DNA of 64,000 nt. Source: Marinobacter sediminum. Its GTDB lineage: Bacteria > Pseudomonadota > Gammaproteobacteria > Pseudomonadales > Oleiphilaceae. Position 1 is the first letter of the stretch; every line of letters starts with the position of its first letter. Made by a program: the position numbers and the translations under genes. The notes beneath the pieces are model-generated. The model saw only the letters and a list, made by a program, of their open reading frames with translations, did no database searches and was not told the origin of the DNA. This document shows, piece after piece, positions 43,375-55,200 of the stretch. Location: NCBI RefSeq assembly GCF_016820575.1, contig NZ_JAEMQH010000001.1, forward strand, positions 1,116,001 to 1,180,000, written 5' to 3'.

Positions 43375-44574
43375 ATGCAACGGATTCCGACCTTATCCGT
43401 GCCAAACGCGCGGCGTTTGCTGGGCGCCGTGTTTGCCGGTCTCGTCGTGCTGGCGGGTTGGTCGGGTGGCTGGTTGGGCGGTCTGGTGGGGCTGGTGCTG
43501 GCTGGCATCGGCTGGGTTGTAGCCGCGCAGCTGCAACGAGCACCAGAGACGTCCTCTCCCCTGGAGCCATTACCGCAAGCATCATCGGTGCCCCACGATA
43601 GTGACATAACGAGCCGGTTGGCGAGTATTGAAGCCCTCGTGTCGACCTCGGTACCTCTGGTGAACAAGCAGGTTCAGGGTGGCCGCGAGGACATGGAGCG
43701 GGAAGTCCTCCGAATCGTTGAACAGTTCCAGGCGTTGAAAGGGCACCTGCAAAGGGTCATCACTGCGGTCTCTGATACCGAGGGAAAAGACGATCGGGAC
43801 TTGCGGCGCATTGGCGGGGAGGTTGATCGGATCATTAATCTGACCGAAACCATCGTCTCGGATTCGGTGACGTCCCAGGAGAATACCCTGGCGCAGCTTC
43901 GCAACTTGAGTGATCAAGTCAATGACTTGGAAACGATGACCGACGACATCCGAAAAATCGCGGACCAGATTAACCTGTTGGCACTCAATGCCAGCATTGA
44001 GGCCGCCAGGGCCGGCGAGCATGGCAGGGGGTTCTCGGTGGTAGCCGATGAAGTTCGAAGTCTAGCGGCCTCCTCGTCAGACCGGGGCGAGGCAATTCGG
44101 GACAAAATCAGGGCCGTATCTGAGGCGATGGACGTTACATTGCAGCGGGTCAGTGAGAACACCGAGTCCTCCCAGAATAACCTGAGTGAGCATATCGGGA
44201 CGATCAGTCAGACCCTCAACGCCATGAAATCGACGTTGATGTCTCTGGCAGAGGATACGGCCCAGCTGATTGGGGTTGGTGAGGATGCGCAAAACGAAAT
44301 CAGTGCAGTCATTGTTGCCTTGCAGTTTCAGGATCGGGTGGGGCAGGTTCTGGAACACGTGATTGAAAATCTGACTGAGGTGGAACAGGCCATTTCCGCA
44401 GGAGCAGGCGGGCCGGGCTATCCAGCCATCGATGCAGAGGCGTTTCTGGACAACATGTACCGAACCTACACCACCGACGAGGAGCGCACCTCACACAAAC
44501 GGATGCTCCATGAGCAGGAAGGCAAAGCGCCCAAATCGGACCCTTCGGCCGAGGATGATCTCACGTTTTTTTAA
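43375..44574 (+). CDS. methyl-accepting chemotaxis protein without periplasmic sensor domain
   Basis: A 399-residue receptor. Two adjacent membrane helices (about residues 14-32 and 35-50) are joined by a short turn, so there is essentially no periplasmic domain. The rest is a cytoplasmic coiled coil with the signalling tip [20 protein letters not shown] followed by [13 protein letters not shown]. No HAMP domain is obvious. Such receptors sense internal or membrane-borne cues, or signals from a partner protein; the operon's BLUF protein is a candidate partner, by inference. It ends 2 bp inside a TAATG junction with a possible upstream start of cheY. Confidence 0.88.
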   Translation: MQRIPTLSVPNARRLLGAVFAGLVVLAGWSGGWLGGLVGLVLAGIGWVVAAQLQRAPETSSPLEPLPQASSVPHDSDITSRLASIEALVSTSVPLVNKQVQGGREDMEREVLRIVEQFQALKGHLQRVITAVSDTEGKDDRDLRRIGGEVDRIINLTETIVSDSVTSQENTLAQLRNLSDQVNDLETMTDDIRKIADQINLLALNASIEAARAGEHGRGFSVVADEVRSLAASSSDRGEAIRDKIRAVSEAMDVTLQRVSENTESSQNNLSEHIGTISQTLNAMKSTLMSLAEDTAQLIGVGEDAQNEISAVIVALQFQDRVGQVLEHVIENLTEVEQAISAGAGGPGYPAIDAEAFLDNMYRTYTTDEERTSHKRMLHEQEGKAPKSDPSAEDDLTFF

Positions 44575-44591
44575 TGGGGAGCCAGACCAGC

Positions 44592-44954
44592 ATGAGTAAA
44601 GAAATTTTAGTGGTTGATGACAGTGCGTCGATTCGTCAGGTAGTCAGTATGACCCTGCAGGATGCTGGCTACCGGGTCACTGAGGCCAAGGACGGGGTGG
44701 ATGCGCTGGGCAAGTTGAGGGGCCAGAAATTCAATCTGATCGTGAGCGACGTCAACATGCCCAACATGGACGGCATCTCGTTGTTGCGAGAGATCAAAAA
44801 GCTGGACTCCGCCAAATTCACCCCCGTGCTCATGCTAACGACCGAGTCGGAGGAATCGAAGAAAATGGAGGGTAAGCAGGCCGGTGCTAAAGCCTGGCTG
44901 GTTAAGCCTTTCAAACCCGCGCTGCTGTTGTCGGCGGTCGCCAAACTGATCTGA
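44592..44954 (+). CDS. cheY: CheY-type response regulator
   Basis: A 120-residue stand-alone receiver. It has ILVVDDSASIRQVVSMTL, the phosphoacceptor D53 in IVSDVNMPNMDGISLL, the switch Thr in VLMLTTES and the Lys in AWLVKPF. The start is ATG 44592 (MSKEIL) with GGGAG ten bases upstream; ATG 44574 would add six residues and overlaps the MCP stop. It lies just before cheA and should be its phosphorylation target, either a flagellar output or a sink. Confidence 0.93.
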   Translation: MSKEILVVDDSASIRQVVSMTLQDAGYRVTEAKDGVDALGKLRGQKFNLIVSDVNMPNMDGISLLREIKKLDSAKFTPVLMLTTESEESKKMEGKQAGAKAWLVKPFKPALLLSAVAKLI

Positions 44955-44970
44955 GAGTGGAGACGGTGCC

Positions 44971-47034
44971 ATGGTAGATCCACTGGCGACCTTTAAAGAA
45001 GAAGCCCGGGAACATCTCGTTGCCCTCGAGGACGCGCTTCTCGAGTTGGATGAAAATCCAACCGATGAGGAGGTGATCAATACGGCGTTCCGGTCGATGC
45101 ATACCATCAAGGGCGCGGCAGGGATGTTTGGTTACCAGGCTTTATCGGACTTCACCCACCACCTCGAAACTGTGTTCGACAAGTGCCGGAAAGGCGAACT
45201 GTTGGTGTCGCCGGGCTTAATCAGCACCATTCTCAAGGCTAAGGATTATATCCACAGCTTGCTGGCCGATCCGGATCCGGCCCCCGAACTGCTGGAACAA
45301 GGTAATCAGATTCTTCAGGAACTCCACGATCAGGTACCGGTTGGGGCCAGTGGCGAGCCCAGTGAGCAGCAAGTCACGCCCAAGTCCTCACCTGCATCGG
45401 TGAAAACCTACCGCCTCGCCATTCGTCCCCACGCCGGCACCTTCAAAGATGGCTTTGATCTGCTGCCGGTTTTGCGTGAACTGTCTGGGCTTGGCGAATT
45501 CAAGCTGAGCGCAAACACTGGTGGGTTGCCGGACTGGGAACACTTCGAGCCTGATCAGTGTTATCTCACCTTTCAGGCATTGTTGACGACCAAGGCTTCG
45601 GCGGACGACATCGACGACGTGTTCATTTTTGTGCAGGACGACTGGCAAGTAGAGCTGTCCGAGAGCTCGGTCGATGAAGACGCCATGCTGGGAGACATCC
45701 TGGTTGATCGCGGTGTTATCAAGCCTGAGCAGTTGCGGGAAACCCTGGAGGATAGGCCAAAATTAGGACAGATACTCCAGACCAAGGGCGTGGCAGAATC
45801 GGCAGAAGTTGAAAGGGCGTTGGCTGAACAGGAGCTGATGCGCGAGCCCACCAAGTCTAAGGAGGCTGAAGAGAGTATCAAGGTGGCCTCCAGCAAATTG
45901 GACGCCTTGATGGACCTGGTTGGCGAGCTTGTGATTGTGCAGGCTCGGATGGCGCAACTAGCGAAAGACAGGGATGACCCCGACATCGAAGTAGTGTCGG
46001 AGGAAATGGAACGCCTGACCACTTACCTGCGGGATCAAACTCTGGAGATCCGCATGGTGCCCATCGGTGTGACCTTTGGGCGCTACCGCCGACTGGTGCG
46101 GGATCTTTCCGTCGAACTCGGCAAACAAATCAAGTTAAACACCACCGGTGCCGACACAGAACTGGACAAGATGGTGATCGACCGTCTGGCTGATCCGATG
46201 CTTCATTTGATCCGCAACAGCATCGACCACGGCATCGAAGCCCCCGAAGAACGGGAAGCCGCGGGCAAGTCCCCGCATGGGACGGTGCATCTTTCGGCTG
46301 AGCACGACAAAGGGGCGGTTTTGATTCGGATTCGGGACGATGGTCGCGGCATTGATGCTGCCCGTGTGCGACGAAAGGCCGAAGAGCGGGGACTGCTGTC
46401 GGCCGGAGAAAAAATCCCGCGGGACGAACTGCTCCAGATGATTTTTCAGCCCGGCTTTTCCACCGCCGAGCAGGTGTCTGACATTTCCGGTCGAGGGGTC
46501 GGTATGGACGTGGTCAAACGTTCCATCGAAGCCTTGAGAGGTTCCGTCAGGATGCGCTCAGAGGAGGGCGAGGGCACCGAATTCGAGATCTCCCTGCCCA
46601 TGACGCTTGCCATTATCGAGGGCTTGATGGTGGCGGTTGAAAAAGAGAAATACGTGATTCCGCTGGCGGTCGTGGAGGAGTGTATCGAGGTCAGCCAAGG
46701 TGGAGAAGAACAGCAGTCTGAGCATCTGATCAAGAATCGAGGCGCTCTGCTGCCGTTTGTTCGGTTGCGCGATCAGTTTGTTGTGGACGGCAACCGGCCA
46801 AACATCGAACAGGTGGTGGTGGTCAACACAAAGTCCGGTGCCTTTGGGGTTGCTGTCGATGAGGTCATCGGCCAGTACCAAACCGTGATCAAGAAACTTG
46901 GCAAGTTATACGAGCGAACAGAAGGCATTACAGGGGCAACCATTCTGGGGGATGGCGGGGTTGCATTGATTCTGGATACCGATCGTTTGGCTAGCAGTCT
47001 GAACCAGCACTCCGGATCTGAGGCACTCACCTAG
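44971..47034 (+). CDS. cheA: chemotaxis histidine kinase CheA
   Basis: A 687-residue kinase. The HPt domain has H44 in [14 protein letters not shown]. The P3 dimerisation helices (about 305-365) and the P4 ATPase domain show the N box [15 protein letters not shown], the G1 box [14 protein letters not shown] and [22 protein letters not shown]5 CheW-like domain ends the protein. Between HPt and P3 (about residues 145-300) is a region with two parts: a segment like [20 protein letters not shown], seen in CheA2-type kinases, and a MshEN-like repeat ([20 protein letters not shown]). No usual P2 (CheY/CheB-docking) domain is evident. Confidence 0.94.
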   Translation: MVDPLATFKEEAREHLVALEDALLELDENPTDEEVINTAFRSMHTIKGAAGMFGYQALSDFTHHLETVFDKCRKGELLVSPGLISTILKAKDYIHSLLADPDPAPELLEQGNQILQELHDQVPVGASGEPSEQQVTPKSSPASVKTYRLAIRPHAGTFKDGFDLLPVLRELSGLGEFKLSANTGGLPDWEHFEPDQCYLTFQALLTTKASADDIDDVFIFVQDDWQVELSESSVDEDAMLGDILVDRGVIKPEQLRETLEDRPKLGQILQTKGVAESAEVERALAEQELMREPTKSKEAEESIKVASSKLDALMDLVGELVIVQARMAQLAKDRDDPDIEVVSEEMERLTTYLRDQTLEIRMVPIGVTFGRYRRLVRDLSVELGKQIKLNTTGADTELDKMVIDRLADPMLHLIRNSIDHGIEAPEEREAAGKSPHGTVHLSAEHDKGAVLIRIRDDGRGIDAARVRRKAEERGLLSAGEKIPRDELLQMIFQPGFSTAEQVSDISGRGVGMDVVKRSIEALRGSVRMRSEEGEGTEFEISLPMTLAIIEGLMVAVEKEKYVIPLAVVEECIEVSQGGEEQQSEHLIKNRGALLPFVRLRDQFVVDGNRPNIEQVVVVNTKSGAFGVAVDEVIGQYQTVIKKLGKLYERTEGITGATILGDGGVALILDTDRLASSLNQHSGSEALT

Positions 47035-47050
47035 TCAGAGGTGTAAGACA

Positions 47051-48991
47051 ATGAAAAACATGAATCTTAGGGCGCTTTTTAACACCATCTTTGCAGCTTT
47101 GATAGTGGTGATCCTGGTCATCAGCGGTTTGGCCCTGATGAGGCTGGCGGGCATGAACGATAACCTGTCTGAAATGGCCAACGTCACGGCCGAGAAACTG
47201 CGACTGGGCATCATGATCCAGCGTCTGGTGAACAAGGTTGGGCTGGAAGAGAAGAACATCGTTTTGGCGAATACCCCCGAGTCCATGGATGAGTTCGCCG
47301 CGCAACTGGAGACGGCGGAATCGGAAATAGATACGCTCCGAACGCAGTTACGGGATTTGTCGACTCCCGAGCAGATCAGCAAACTGGATAATTTTGCCCA
47401 GCAGTTCGAGACCTATACGCGGTTATCCCGGGAGGTCCGACAGCTGTCGCGGTTGAACTCCAATAACCGTGCCTTCTCAGTATCCGTCGACGAGGCGCGC
47501 CCGTTGATGGATGCGCTGGAAATGCAGATTGAAAGGCTTGTTGAGTCCCTGGCCGCGGAGCTGGAACGGGCGATCGATCTGTCCAGGGCACAGGATCTAG
47601 GCGAGGCGCTCAGGCTGGTCAATCGGGTGAAGGCGGATGCCATCAAGCTGCAGCGGACCGAAAAGAATATCATTCTGGAGCGGGACGCGAGGACCATGGA
47701 AACTCTGGTCGCCAACTTCCAGTCCACGGCCGACGAGATCCATAAGGACACGGACCAGCTGCAGCGTAATTTCCGGCAGTATGCGAATGAGGTCAGCGAC
47801 ATTCGAACCACTCTCGACAACTATTTGCGCGCCGCAGAACAAGTGATTGGCCTGAGTCGGGAGAATGGCAACAAGCGGGCGTTCGATTTATCCACCGGCG
47901 ATTCTTCTGCAGCCCGCAACCAGGCAATTGGCTATCTGGACAGCTTGGTAGAGGATTTGAACGGCATTATGACCGATCGTCGGCTGCAGGCTCAATCCAC
48001 TTATGAAGGGACCCAGCTGACCATGATTGTGGTCGTGCTGGTTGCCATTGTTGCTGCCCTGGCGATGTTTGTACTGATCATGCGCCAGATCTCGGGAGCA
48101 GCCCGGCGGGCTTCGGAAGCCACCGAAAATGTCGCTTCTGGAAGTTTGCAGCTCAGTAGCACTGGCCAGCAGATTGCCCAGGGTGCGACCCAGCAGGCAG
48201 CGGCCCTGGAGGAAATTTCTTCGTCCATGGAAGAAATGACTGCCAACATTTCTCACAGCGCCGATAACGCTCAACAGACTGAGAAAATTGCCCGCCAGGC
48301 GGCAACCGACGCGAAAAACAGCGGTGAGGCGGTCAGTGAATCCGTTGAGGCGATGAAAGAAATCGCCGACAAGATCGGGATAATTGAGGAAATTTCCCGT
48401 CAAACCAATTTGTTGGCCTTGAACGCCGCCATTGAGGCGGCGCGCGCCGGGGAGCATGGTAAGGGATTCACCGTGGTGGCGGCCGAGGTCAGAAAGCTGG
48501 CGGAGCGTTCGCAGCGAGCGGCCACCGAGATCGTGGAAAGGTCAACGAGCAGCCTTCAGGTGTCCCAGCGCGCCGGTGAGATGCTTCGGGAGCTAGTGCC
48601 GAATATCCAGAAGACCTCCGAACTGGTGCAGGAGATAAGCGCGGCGGCGACCGAGCAGGATAAAGGTGCCAGCGAGATCAACCGAGCGCTGCAGGAGCTT
48701 GACCAGGTCGTCCAGCAATCGGCGGCCGCCGCGGAGGAAATGGCTGCGACTTCCAGCGATCTGGCACATCAATCCGACCAGATGCGCGAAAGTATCGCCT
48801 TCTTCAGTGGCGCCAAAGCGACCCAAAATGGGCCGGCCAGAGTTGGCGGCGCGACGGCGCACCAACAATCGCCTGTTGCCAGGACCAAGCCCAAAGCGCC
48901 GAAACCAGCCCCCACAAAGCCGGCCTCAGTCGGAGGCGGTATTGATCTGGATCTGGATGAGGACCACGAGGACGACTTCGTGAAGTATTGA
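47051..48991 (+). CDS. methyl-accepting chemotaxis protein with helical periplasmic sensor
   Basis: A 646-residue transmembrane receptor. Membrane helices at about residues 10-32 and 323-343 flank a roughly 290-residue all-helical periplasmic domain, long enough for two stacked four-helix bundles (HBM-like). The cytoplasmic part has the signalling tip [20 protein letters not shown] and two methylation-helix regions with Glu/Gln/Ala/Ser-rich repeats. The C-terminus ends in a Lys/Pro-rich linker and an acidic tail ([15 protein letters not shown]) that might tether CheR or CheB. The ligand is unknown. It lies between cheA and cheR. Confidence 0.9.
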   Translation: MKNMNLRALFNTIFAALIVVILVISGLALMRLAGMNDNLSEMANVTAEKLRLGIMIQRLVNKVGLEEKNIVLANTPESMDEFAAQLETAESEIDTLRTQLRDLSTPEQISKLDNFAQQFETYTRLSREVRQLSRLNSNNRAFSVSVDEARPLMDALEMQIERLVESLAAELERAIDLSRAQDLGEALRLVNRVKADAIKLQRTEKNIILERDARTMETLVANFQSTADEIHKDTDQLQRNFRQYANEVSDIRTTLDNYLRAAEQVIGLSRENGNKRAFDLSTGDSSAARNQAIGYLDSLVEDLNGIMTDRRLQAQSTYEGTQLTMIVVVLVAIVAALAMFVLIMRQISGAARRASEATENVASGSLQLSSTGQQIAQGATQQAAALEEISSSMEEMTANISHSADNAQQTEKIARQAATDAKNSGEAVSESVEAMKEIADKIGIIEEISRQTNLLALNAAIEAARAGEHGKGFTVVAAEVRKLAERSQRAATEIVERSTSSLQVSQRAGEMLRELVPNIQKTSELVQEISAAATEQDKGASEINRALQELDQVVQQSAAAAEEMAATSSDLAHQSDQMRESIAFFSGAKATQNGPARVGGATAHQQSPVARTKPKAPKPAPTKPASVGGGIDLDLDEDHEDDFVKY

Positions 48992-49003
48992 TCGGGGCGC
49001 GCG

Positions 49004-49864
49004 ATGGGATCTTCGGTGGCTATCAATTCCCCGGTTGCCGGTGGGTTAACCGATAGGGAACACGCCAGAATCGCCGAGTACGTTGAGTCGCTGGCGGGAA
49101 TTCAGCTGCCTGCGCACAAGCGTAGCTTGATCGAGACACGCTTGCGAAAACGGCAGAAGCATCTGGGTTTCGACACCCTGAGCCAGTATGTGGCTGCCGT
49201 GTTTGACAACCGGGACGATAACGAGCTGATCATGCTGGTTGATGCCCTGACCACCAACAAAACCGAGTTTTTTCGGGAGCCCATGCACTTTCAAGTGCTG
49301 GAGCAGGAAATCGTGGAGCGTATTCGAAAGGCGAACGGCGGCAACGTTCGGGTAAGGATCTGGAGTGCCGGTTGTTCGAGCGGTGAGGAGCCCTACACCC
49401 TCTCTCTGGTATGCAACGAAATCCAGGAGAAACACCCGAACTTCCAGTTCGATATTTTCGCGACCGATATTTCTGTAACGGTCCTGCGCACGGCGGCTCG
49501 GGGCGTTTATCCCGAAAACCGCATCGGTCCCATTTCGACGATGTTAAGGCGCAAATATCTGTACCGCAGCCGCGATCCGCGCAAGCGACTGGTGAAGATG
49601 GGGCCGGAGCTGCGTCGCCCCATCCGTTTTTCCTCACTCAACCTGATCTCGGACGACTTTCGGACCTTTAGAGACATCGACTTCCTGCTGTGTCGAAACG
49701 TGATGATCTATTTTTCCCTGGAGGACCGGAAACGCATCATCGATAAGTTTCATCGCTGTCTGACGTCAGACGGCCTGTTGTTTTTGGGACACTCGGAGAC
49801 GTTGCCAGAGCGCACCAGTCAATTTCAGCACATGATGCCAACGGTCTATAGAAAACTCAGATGA
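49004..49864 (+). CDS. cheR: chemoreceptor methyltransferase CheR
   Basis: SAM-dependent methylation of receptor glutamates. The 286-residue protein has an N-terminal helical domain ([15 protein letters not shown]), the [14 protein letters not shown] segment, the SAM motif [29 protein letters not shown] and the C-terminal [11 protein letters not shown] motif. It follows the MCP by 12 bp and precedes cheB by 7 bp, the standard adaptation pair. Confidence 0.95.
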   Translation: MGSSVAINSPVAGGLTDREHARIAEYVESLAGIQLPAHKRSLIETRLRKRQKHLGFDTLSQYVAAVFDNRDDNELIMLVDALTTNKTEFFREPMHFQVLEQEIVERIRKANGGNVRVRIWSAGCSSGEEPYTLSLVCNEIQEKHPNFQFDIFATDISVTVLRTAARGVYPENRIGPISTMLRRKYLYRSRDPRKRLVKMGPELRRPIRFSSLNLISDDFRTFRDIDFLLCRNVMIYFSLEDRKRIIDKFHRCLTSDGLLFLGHSETLPERTSQFQHMMPTVYRKLR

Positions 49865-49871
49865 GGTCGCC

Positions 49872-50945
49872 ATGGACAAGATCCAGGTTATGATTGTGGA
49901 TGACTCTGCGGTGGTCCGGAATACCCTGCAAGACATCGTAAGCGCGGCACCGGACATGGAGGTAGCGGCGGTCGCCCAGGACCCTTACGTGGCGGCAGAG
50001 AAGCTTCGTCGGGTGGTGCCGGACGTGATCATCCTGGATGTCGAGATGCCTCGAATGGATGGTATTACCTTCCTGAAAAAACTGATGAAACAGCATCCCA
50101 TTCCCGTCATTGTTTGCTCCTCCCTGGTTCAGGAAGGCTCCCAGACCCTGATGAACGCTCTGGAAGCAGGCGCAGTGGACATCGTCACCAAACCTCAGCT
50201 GGGCACCAAGCAGTTTCTGGAGGAGTCGTCGGTGTTGCTCACTGACAGCATCCGGGCGGCTGCGGTGGCCAAACCCAGAGCCGTAACACCGCGGCCATCG
50301 TCGCAGGCAAGGCAAAAACTCACCGCCGACGCCATTTTGTCCAAGCCTAAGGTGACCAGGTCCGCCATGGCGGAAACCACCGAGAAGGTCATTGTGATTG
50401 GTGCCTCCACGGGCGGGACCGAAGCCATTCGTGCGGTGCTAGAGGTGATGCCGCTGGACTCGCCGGGGATTGTCATTGTGCAGCATATGCCGCCGGGTTT
50501 TACCCGTTCCTTTGCCGAGCGGCTCGACAGCCTCTGCGCGATCACAGTTAAAGAGGCGCGCAATGGCGACTATGTTTTGAGGGGCCAGGCGCTGATTGCT
50601 CCGGGCAATGCCCACATGCTGCTCAAGCGCAGTGGCCATCGTTACTACGTTGAGCTGAAAGAGGGGCCCCTGGTAAGCCGCCATCGGCCGTCGGTGGATG
50701 TGCTGTTTCGTTCAGCAGCCAAATACGCCGGCAAAAATATTGCTGCCGCCATACTGACTGGAATGGGAGCCGACGGTGCCGATGGCATGGTTGAACTGCG
50801 GCAGGCGGGCGCCTGGACCTGTGCTCAGGATGAAGCCACCAGTGTGGTTTATGGTATGCCCAAAGAAGCTGTGGCTCGTGGAGGAACCACCCGGGAATAC
50901 CCGTTGGAAACTATCGCTGCCAACTTGCTGAAAGCTGCCAACTGA
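49872..50945 (+). CDS. cheB: chemotaxis-specific methylesterase CheB
   Basis: A 357-residue fusion of a receiver (D56 in [12 protein letters not shown], Lys in VTKPQ) and a C-terminal methylesterase/deamidase. The catalytic triad is complete: S179 in VIGASTGG, H205 in VQHMPPGFT and D301 in [10 protein letters not shown]. The linker of about 30 residues is rich in Pro, Ser and Arg. It follows cheR by 7 bp and precedes the ParA-like gene. Confidence 0.95.
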   Translation: MDKIQVMIVDDSAVVRNTLQDIVSAAPDMEVAAVAQDPYVAAEKLRRVVPDVIILDVEMPRMDGITFLKKLMKQHPIPVIVCSSLVQEGSQTLMNALEAGAVDIVTKPQLGTKQFLEESSVLLTDSIRAAAVAKPRAVTPRPSSQARQKLTADAILSKPKVTRSAMAETTEKVIVIGASTGGTEAIRAVLEVMPLDSPGIVIVQHMPPGFTRSFAERLDSLCAITVKEARNGDYVLRGQALIAPGNAHMLLKRSGHRYYVELKEGPLVSRHRPSVDVLFRSAAKYAGKNIAAAILTGMGADGADGMVELRQAGAWTCAQDEATSVVYGMPKEAVARGGTTREYPLETIAANLLKAAN

Positions 50946-50964
50946 TCATGCGGGAGTGACGATC

Positions 50965-51639
50965 ATGCCCAGTGTTCTGGTGGCGAACCCGAAAGGGGGT
51001 GTTGGCAAAACCACCGTTGCGCTCAACCTGGCAGTTGCCCTGAAGCGCGGTGACCGGCCGGTTCGGCTTTGGGACGTTGATCCCCAGCAGTCGCTGTGGG
51101 ACTGGGTTCAACGCCGCCCAAAATCATTGGCGCTCCTGCCTTGTAAGCGGGTCACGCAGTCCCAGATGCTCGCGCTTCCCGATGATCCTAAGGTGCTGGA
51201 CATTTTCGATTTACCCTCCGGGTTTGCCGAAGAGGCTTTTCTTCAGTTCTGCCGGGCCCATCGAACCTTGGTTCTTATACCGACGTCAGTTTCACCCGTG
51301 GACATGGATGCCCTGACCCATCACTTATTCCGGTTGTTGCGTGGTGGTATTCAGGATTTGGGTGGGGTGTCCCTCGGGATGGTGATTAATCGAGCCCGCG
51401 TGCGTTTGAGGTTGCACCGGGAGGCAATGGCGTGGCTCTCAAAGCTCGCGATATCGCAAGTAGCAGAGCTGCGCGACACGGTGAATTACGCGCTGTCAGC
51501 GCGGGAAGGGCTGTCGGTGTTGGAGTTGCCCGAACGCTTTTCCAGTAAGGACCGCGTAGCCTGGCAGCAGTTGACCGCCTGGGTTGAGTCCGAACTGGCG
51601 GATGCGCCCGACTCGGCGGCGGTGACACATGGACGTTAG
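50965..51639 (+). CDS. ParA/MinD-like ATPase of the chemosensory operon
   Basis: A 224-residue ATPase with the deviant Walker A PKGGVGKTT (residues 9-17), a WDVDPQQSLWDW switch I region and LVLIPTSVSP. ParA-like proteins in chemosensory operons (ParC of vibrios, PpfA of Rhodobacter) place receptor arrays at poles or midcell. ATG 50965 has GGGAG at good spacing; the GTG at 50956 is less likely. It overlaps cheD by 11 bp, so the two are coupled. Switch II is atypical (FDLPSG rather than DTPP). Confidence 0.87.
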   Translation: MPSVLVANPKGGVGKTTVALNLAVALKRGDRPVRLWDVDPQQSLWDWVQRRPKSLALLPCKRVTQSQMLALPDDPKVLDIFDLPSGFAEEAFLQFCRAHRTLVLIPTSVSPVDMDALTHHLFRLLRGGIQDLGGVSLGMVINRARVRLRLHREAMAWLSKLAISQVAELRDTVNYALSAREGLSVLELPERFSSKDRVAWQQLTAWVESELADAPDSAAVTHGR

Positions 51640-52168
51640 GCTAAACCCGAACAGTGTGTACTTTGACCGAGGGCAGGTCAGAATTCGAACCCTGCTGGGC
51701 TCCTGTGTGGCCGTTACCTTCTGGCACCCGGCCAAGCATTTTGGCTTCATGTGCCATTTTTCCGAGCCTTCGTCCACGCGCATCGGCTCCCGACCGAACA
51801 CCATGGACAAGCTGGATCCAAGGTTCGGTGACGATTCGCTACAGCTGTTTCTGCGCATGGCCACAGCGGTGCATACCCGGCCCCGAGACTACGTGGTCAA
51901 GGTCTTTGGCGGCGGTAATATGTTTCACGATAAAACCCGAGTACATCAAAAGCGCAACAGCGCACGGATGGGAGAGCAGAACGCGGAGCAAGCCTTTCGC
52001 TTGTTATTAGCCCATGGTTTGGAGATCGAGGTCGCTGATGTCGGAGAGTTCGGCTACCGGGATATTATCTTTGATCTGAGCGACGGCTCGGTTCTGGTGA
52101 AATTGTCGGGCCGCTCCGTCCGCGCGAAACAAGTAACACGGAGCTTGGGCGAGCAGTTCAAAATTTGA
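51629..52168 (+). CDS. cheD: chemoreceptor glutamine deamidase CheD
   Basis: A 179-residue deamidase with the catalytic Cys in TLLGSCVAVTFW and the His in MCHFSEPSS, then KVFGGGNMF and NAEQAFRLLLAHG, as in the family. CheD converts receptor Gln to Glu and can bind CheC-type phosphatases; no cheC is visible. It overlaps the ParA-like gene by 11 bp and closes the chemosensory operon before the GGDEF-EAL gene. Confidence 0.92.
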   Translation: MDVRLNPNSVYFDRGQVRIRTLLGSCVAVTFWHPAKHFGFMCHFSEPSSTRIGSRPNTMDKLDPRFGDDSLQLFLRMATAVHTRPRDYVVKVFGGGNMFHDKTRVHQKRNSARMGEQNAEQAFRLLLAHGLEIEVADVGEFGYRDIIFDLSDGSVLVKLSGRSVRAKQVTRSLGEQFKI

Positions 52169-52236
52169 TCTAGATCCAGTGTGTCTGTTTAAAAAAAACG
52201 ATAATGATCGCAGGTCAGGCGGCATCTGGAGAGCGT

Positions 52237-55200
52237 ATGCGGAATATCCGAGTCGGACATAAGCTTGTTGCAGGCTGTCGCTGCGTGACCGCGCGCGCCA
52301 TCTCTCTCATCGGCCTATGTGTCCTCGGTGTTGCACCGGCTGTTTCGGCAAATGACCAAGTACGGCTCCAGCTCCATTGGCACCACCAATTCCAATTCGC
52401 GGGTTACTATGCGGCCGAGGAGCTGGGTTTTTACGATGAGGCCGGGCTGGATGTTGAGATTGTGTCCGGCATCAGCGAGCCGTCAAACCGGTTTTTAGAT
52501 CCGGTCGAAGAAGTGGTTTTCGAGCGGGCAGAGTTTGGCTCCTATCGTTCTGACGTGCTGTTGCATCACGCTAACGGGGTTCCGGTGAAAGTGATCGCTA
52601 ATATTTTTCAGCGATCACCCGGCGTACTGATGACGACCGAAACCTCGGGATTGACCTCCCTCTCGGACATTGGCGACCGCCCCGTCAGTTTTTTTCTGCC
52701 CGACGTCGCCGGCGGTGACCGGGCAAATGCTGAGACACTGGCGCTGTTAACAGCTCTTGGCATCGATCTGTCGAGCCTCAACAACCATGCACCAGTGCCT
52801 GACCTTGCGCCTCTGGTTAACGGTGAGACTCAACTTCGGTACGACTACATCACGGCAGGCCCCTTCGACCTTGAGCAGCTTGGCGCGAAACCACGGTTGT
52901 TTCACCCGCAGGATTACGGCATCGATTTTTTTGGCGATTTGCTGTTCACCTCCGAAGCGCTGGCGCGGCGTAATCCGGGCTTGGTTGAGCGTTTCCGCGA
53001 CGCTTCCATTCGCGGGTGGCGATACGCTTTCGACAATCCGGACCGCGTGATCCAGATTATCCTCGAAAAATACCCACCCCGGGGAACGCGAAACTCAGAG
53101 GCTTTCCTGCGTTACGAGGCCGAGCAGACCAGCGCTCTGATACTGCCGGAACTTGTACCGGTCGGGTACATCAATCGGGACCGGTGGGCCTATGTTGCCA
53201 GTCAGTACCAGTCTCTCGGCCTAATCGATGATTTTAATTTGGATGGGCTCTTGTACATCCCTCAATACCCTGCTCGCCTGTATTCAGCTCTCAAAATCGC
53301 ATTGCCGGTGGCGCTCGTTGCGCTGATGTTACTGGTGGGCTGGGGGTGGCTGCAGCGCCGTCATCGCCAGCAGCTGCAGGCCGAAGTCAGACTGAGGGCG
53401 AAATCAGAAGAAGCGCTGGATAAGGCCATCGCTCACAGCATGATGGTATTGGCAGCCTCGGAGGAGGGCATCATAGGCCTGGATACTGAGGGGCACTTTG
53501 TCTTCCTTAATGACGTCGCCCTGGACTTGTTGGGGTTCGAACGGGAGCAACTTCTGGGACAGCCTGCTCACACGATCATTTGCCACCAAGATAGCAACGG
53601 AGCAAACCAGAAATGGGAAAACTCGTCTGTTTTCAAAACGCTGCAGACTGGCCAGATTAGTGAAGTAAGGGGAGAGTTGTTTATCACCTCGGACCGGACG
53701 CCGCTCTATGTTGACTTGGTGGCCAAACCTATTCGACAACGGGGGCAACTCAAAGGTGTGGTGGTGGCCTTCAATGACGTATCCCAGCGGGTGGAGAGCC
53801 AAAGTGCCATTGATTTGGCCACATCGATTCTGGAGGGCACCAAGGATTGTATGTTGATCGTCTCGCTGCGGGATGGCGTGGTCGATGCCAACGCGCTCCT
53901 GCAACAGGTCACCGGTTACACCCTTGCGGATTTGAAGGGGCGGTTCTTCGACGCCCTGCTGTCGCCGAAAAATGGCGCGGACCTGGCCAATCGACAGCTT
54001 GCGTCGGTGAGAGCACACGGGGAATGGGTGGGCGAGGCCTTTCTTCAAAGGGCTGATGGGAGCAGTTTCCCGGCCCAGATGAAGCTGCGGGCGGTGAACG
54101 ACCAAAGTGGCGCTATCGATAAGATCGTGGTGTTGTTCGAGGACCTGACCAAGCTTAAAGCTGCAGAGCGATTAATCTGGCAACAGGCGAATTTTGACGA
54201 GCTGACCGGCTTGCCCAACCGGAACATGTTCACCGAACGCCTGCAACAGGCCATCGTGGTGGCGGAACGGGCTGGTTCACGGTTGGCTTTGTTGCTCATT
54301 GATTTGGACAACTTCAAGCAGATCAACGACGTTCTGGGTCATGCCAAGGGCGATGCCCTGCTGGTGGAGGCTGCATCACGACTGACAACAGCGGTACGCT
54401 CAAGTGATGTGGTTGCACGGCTAGGCGGTGACGAATTTGTGATTCTGCTGACCGACGCGGGCCATTACGAATACATTGATCGGGTCACCAGATCCATACT
54501 TTCCATGTTAGTTGGTGAGTATCAGCTGGGGCAGCGCCGGGCCTACATGTCTGCCAGTGCTGGCGTAACCTTATACCCCGACGATGGCGGTAGTGTCCAG
54601 GAACTGATGATGAACGCAGATCAGGCCATGTACCATGCCAAGGAGGAAGGGCGGAACTGTTTCCAGTATTACACCCTCGCTATGCAGCAAGCGTCCCAAA
54701 GGCATATGAACCTTACCATCGATCTGCGGCGCGCTCTTCAGGAACAGCAGCTTGCCGTTTATTTTCAGCCGATTGTTGACCTCAAAACCATGGAGATCGT
54801 CAAAGCGGAAGCATTGGTGCGCTGGCTGCACCCCGAGCTGGGTACGATAAGCCCCATGGAGTTCATTCCGGTCGCCGAAGAAACCGGGCTGATTATTCCG
54901 ATTGGCGACTGGATAGCCAAGTATGCCATCGAGCGGGCCATGAAGTGGCGCCAGTTCAAGCCCGGTTTTCAGGTGAGTGTCAACACCTCGCCGGTGCAGT
55001 TCAGAAGCAAAAAGGAAATCCTCGGTTGGCTTGATAGCATTCGCCAGCAGTGGGAGAGTGTTGGGCTCCTGGCACTCGAAATCACCGAGAGTCTGTTGAT
55101 GGAATCCGGTGCCACGGTGCAGAACTTTATCCACGGCCTGAGAGACCAGGGGGCTTCGGTCTCTATTGATGATTTTGGCACCGGCTATTCATCTTTGGCT

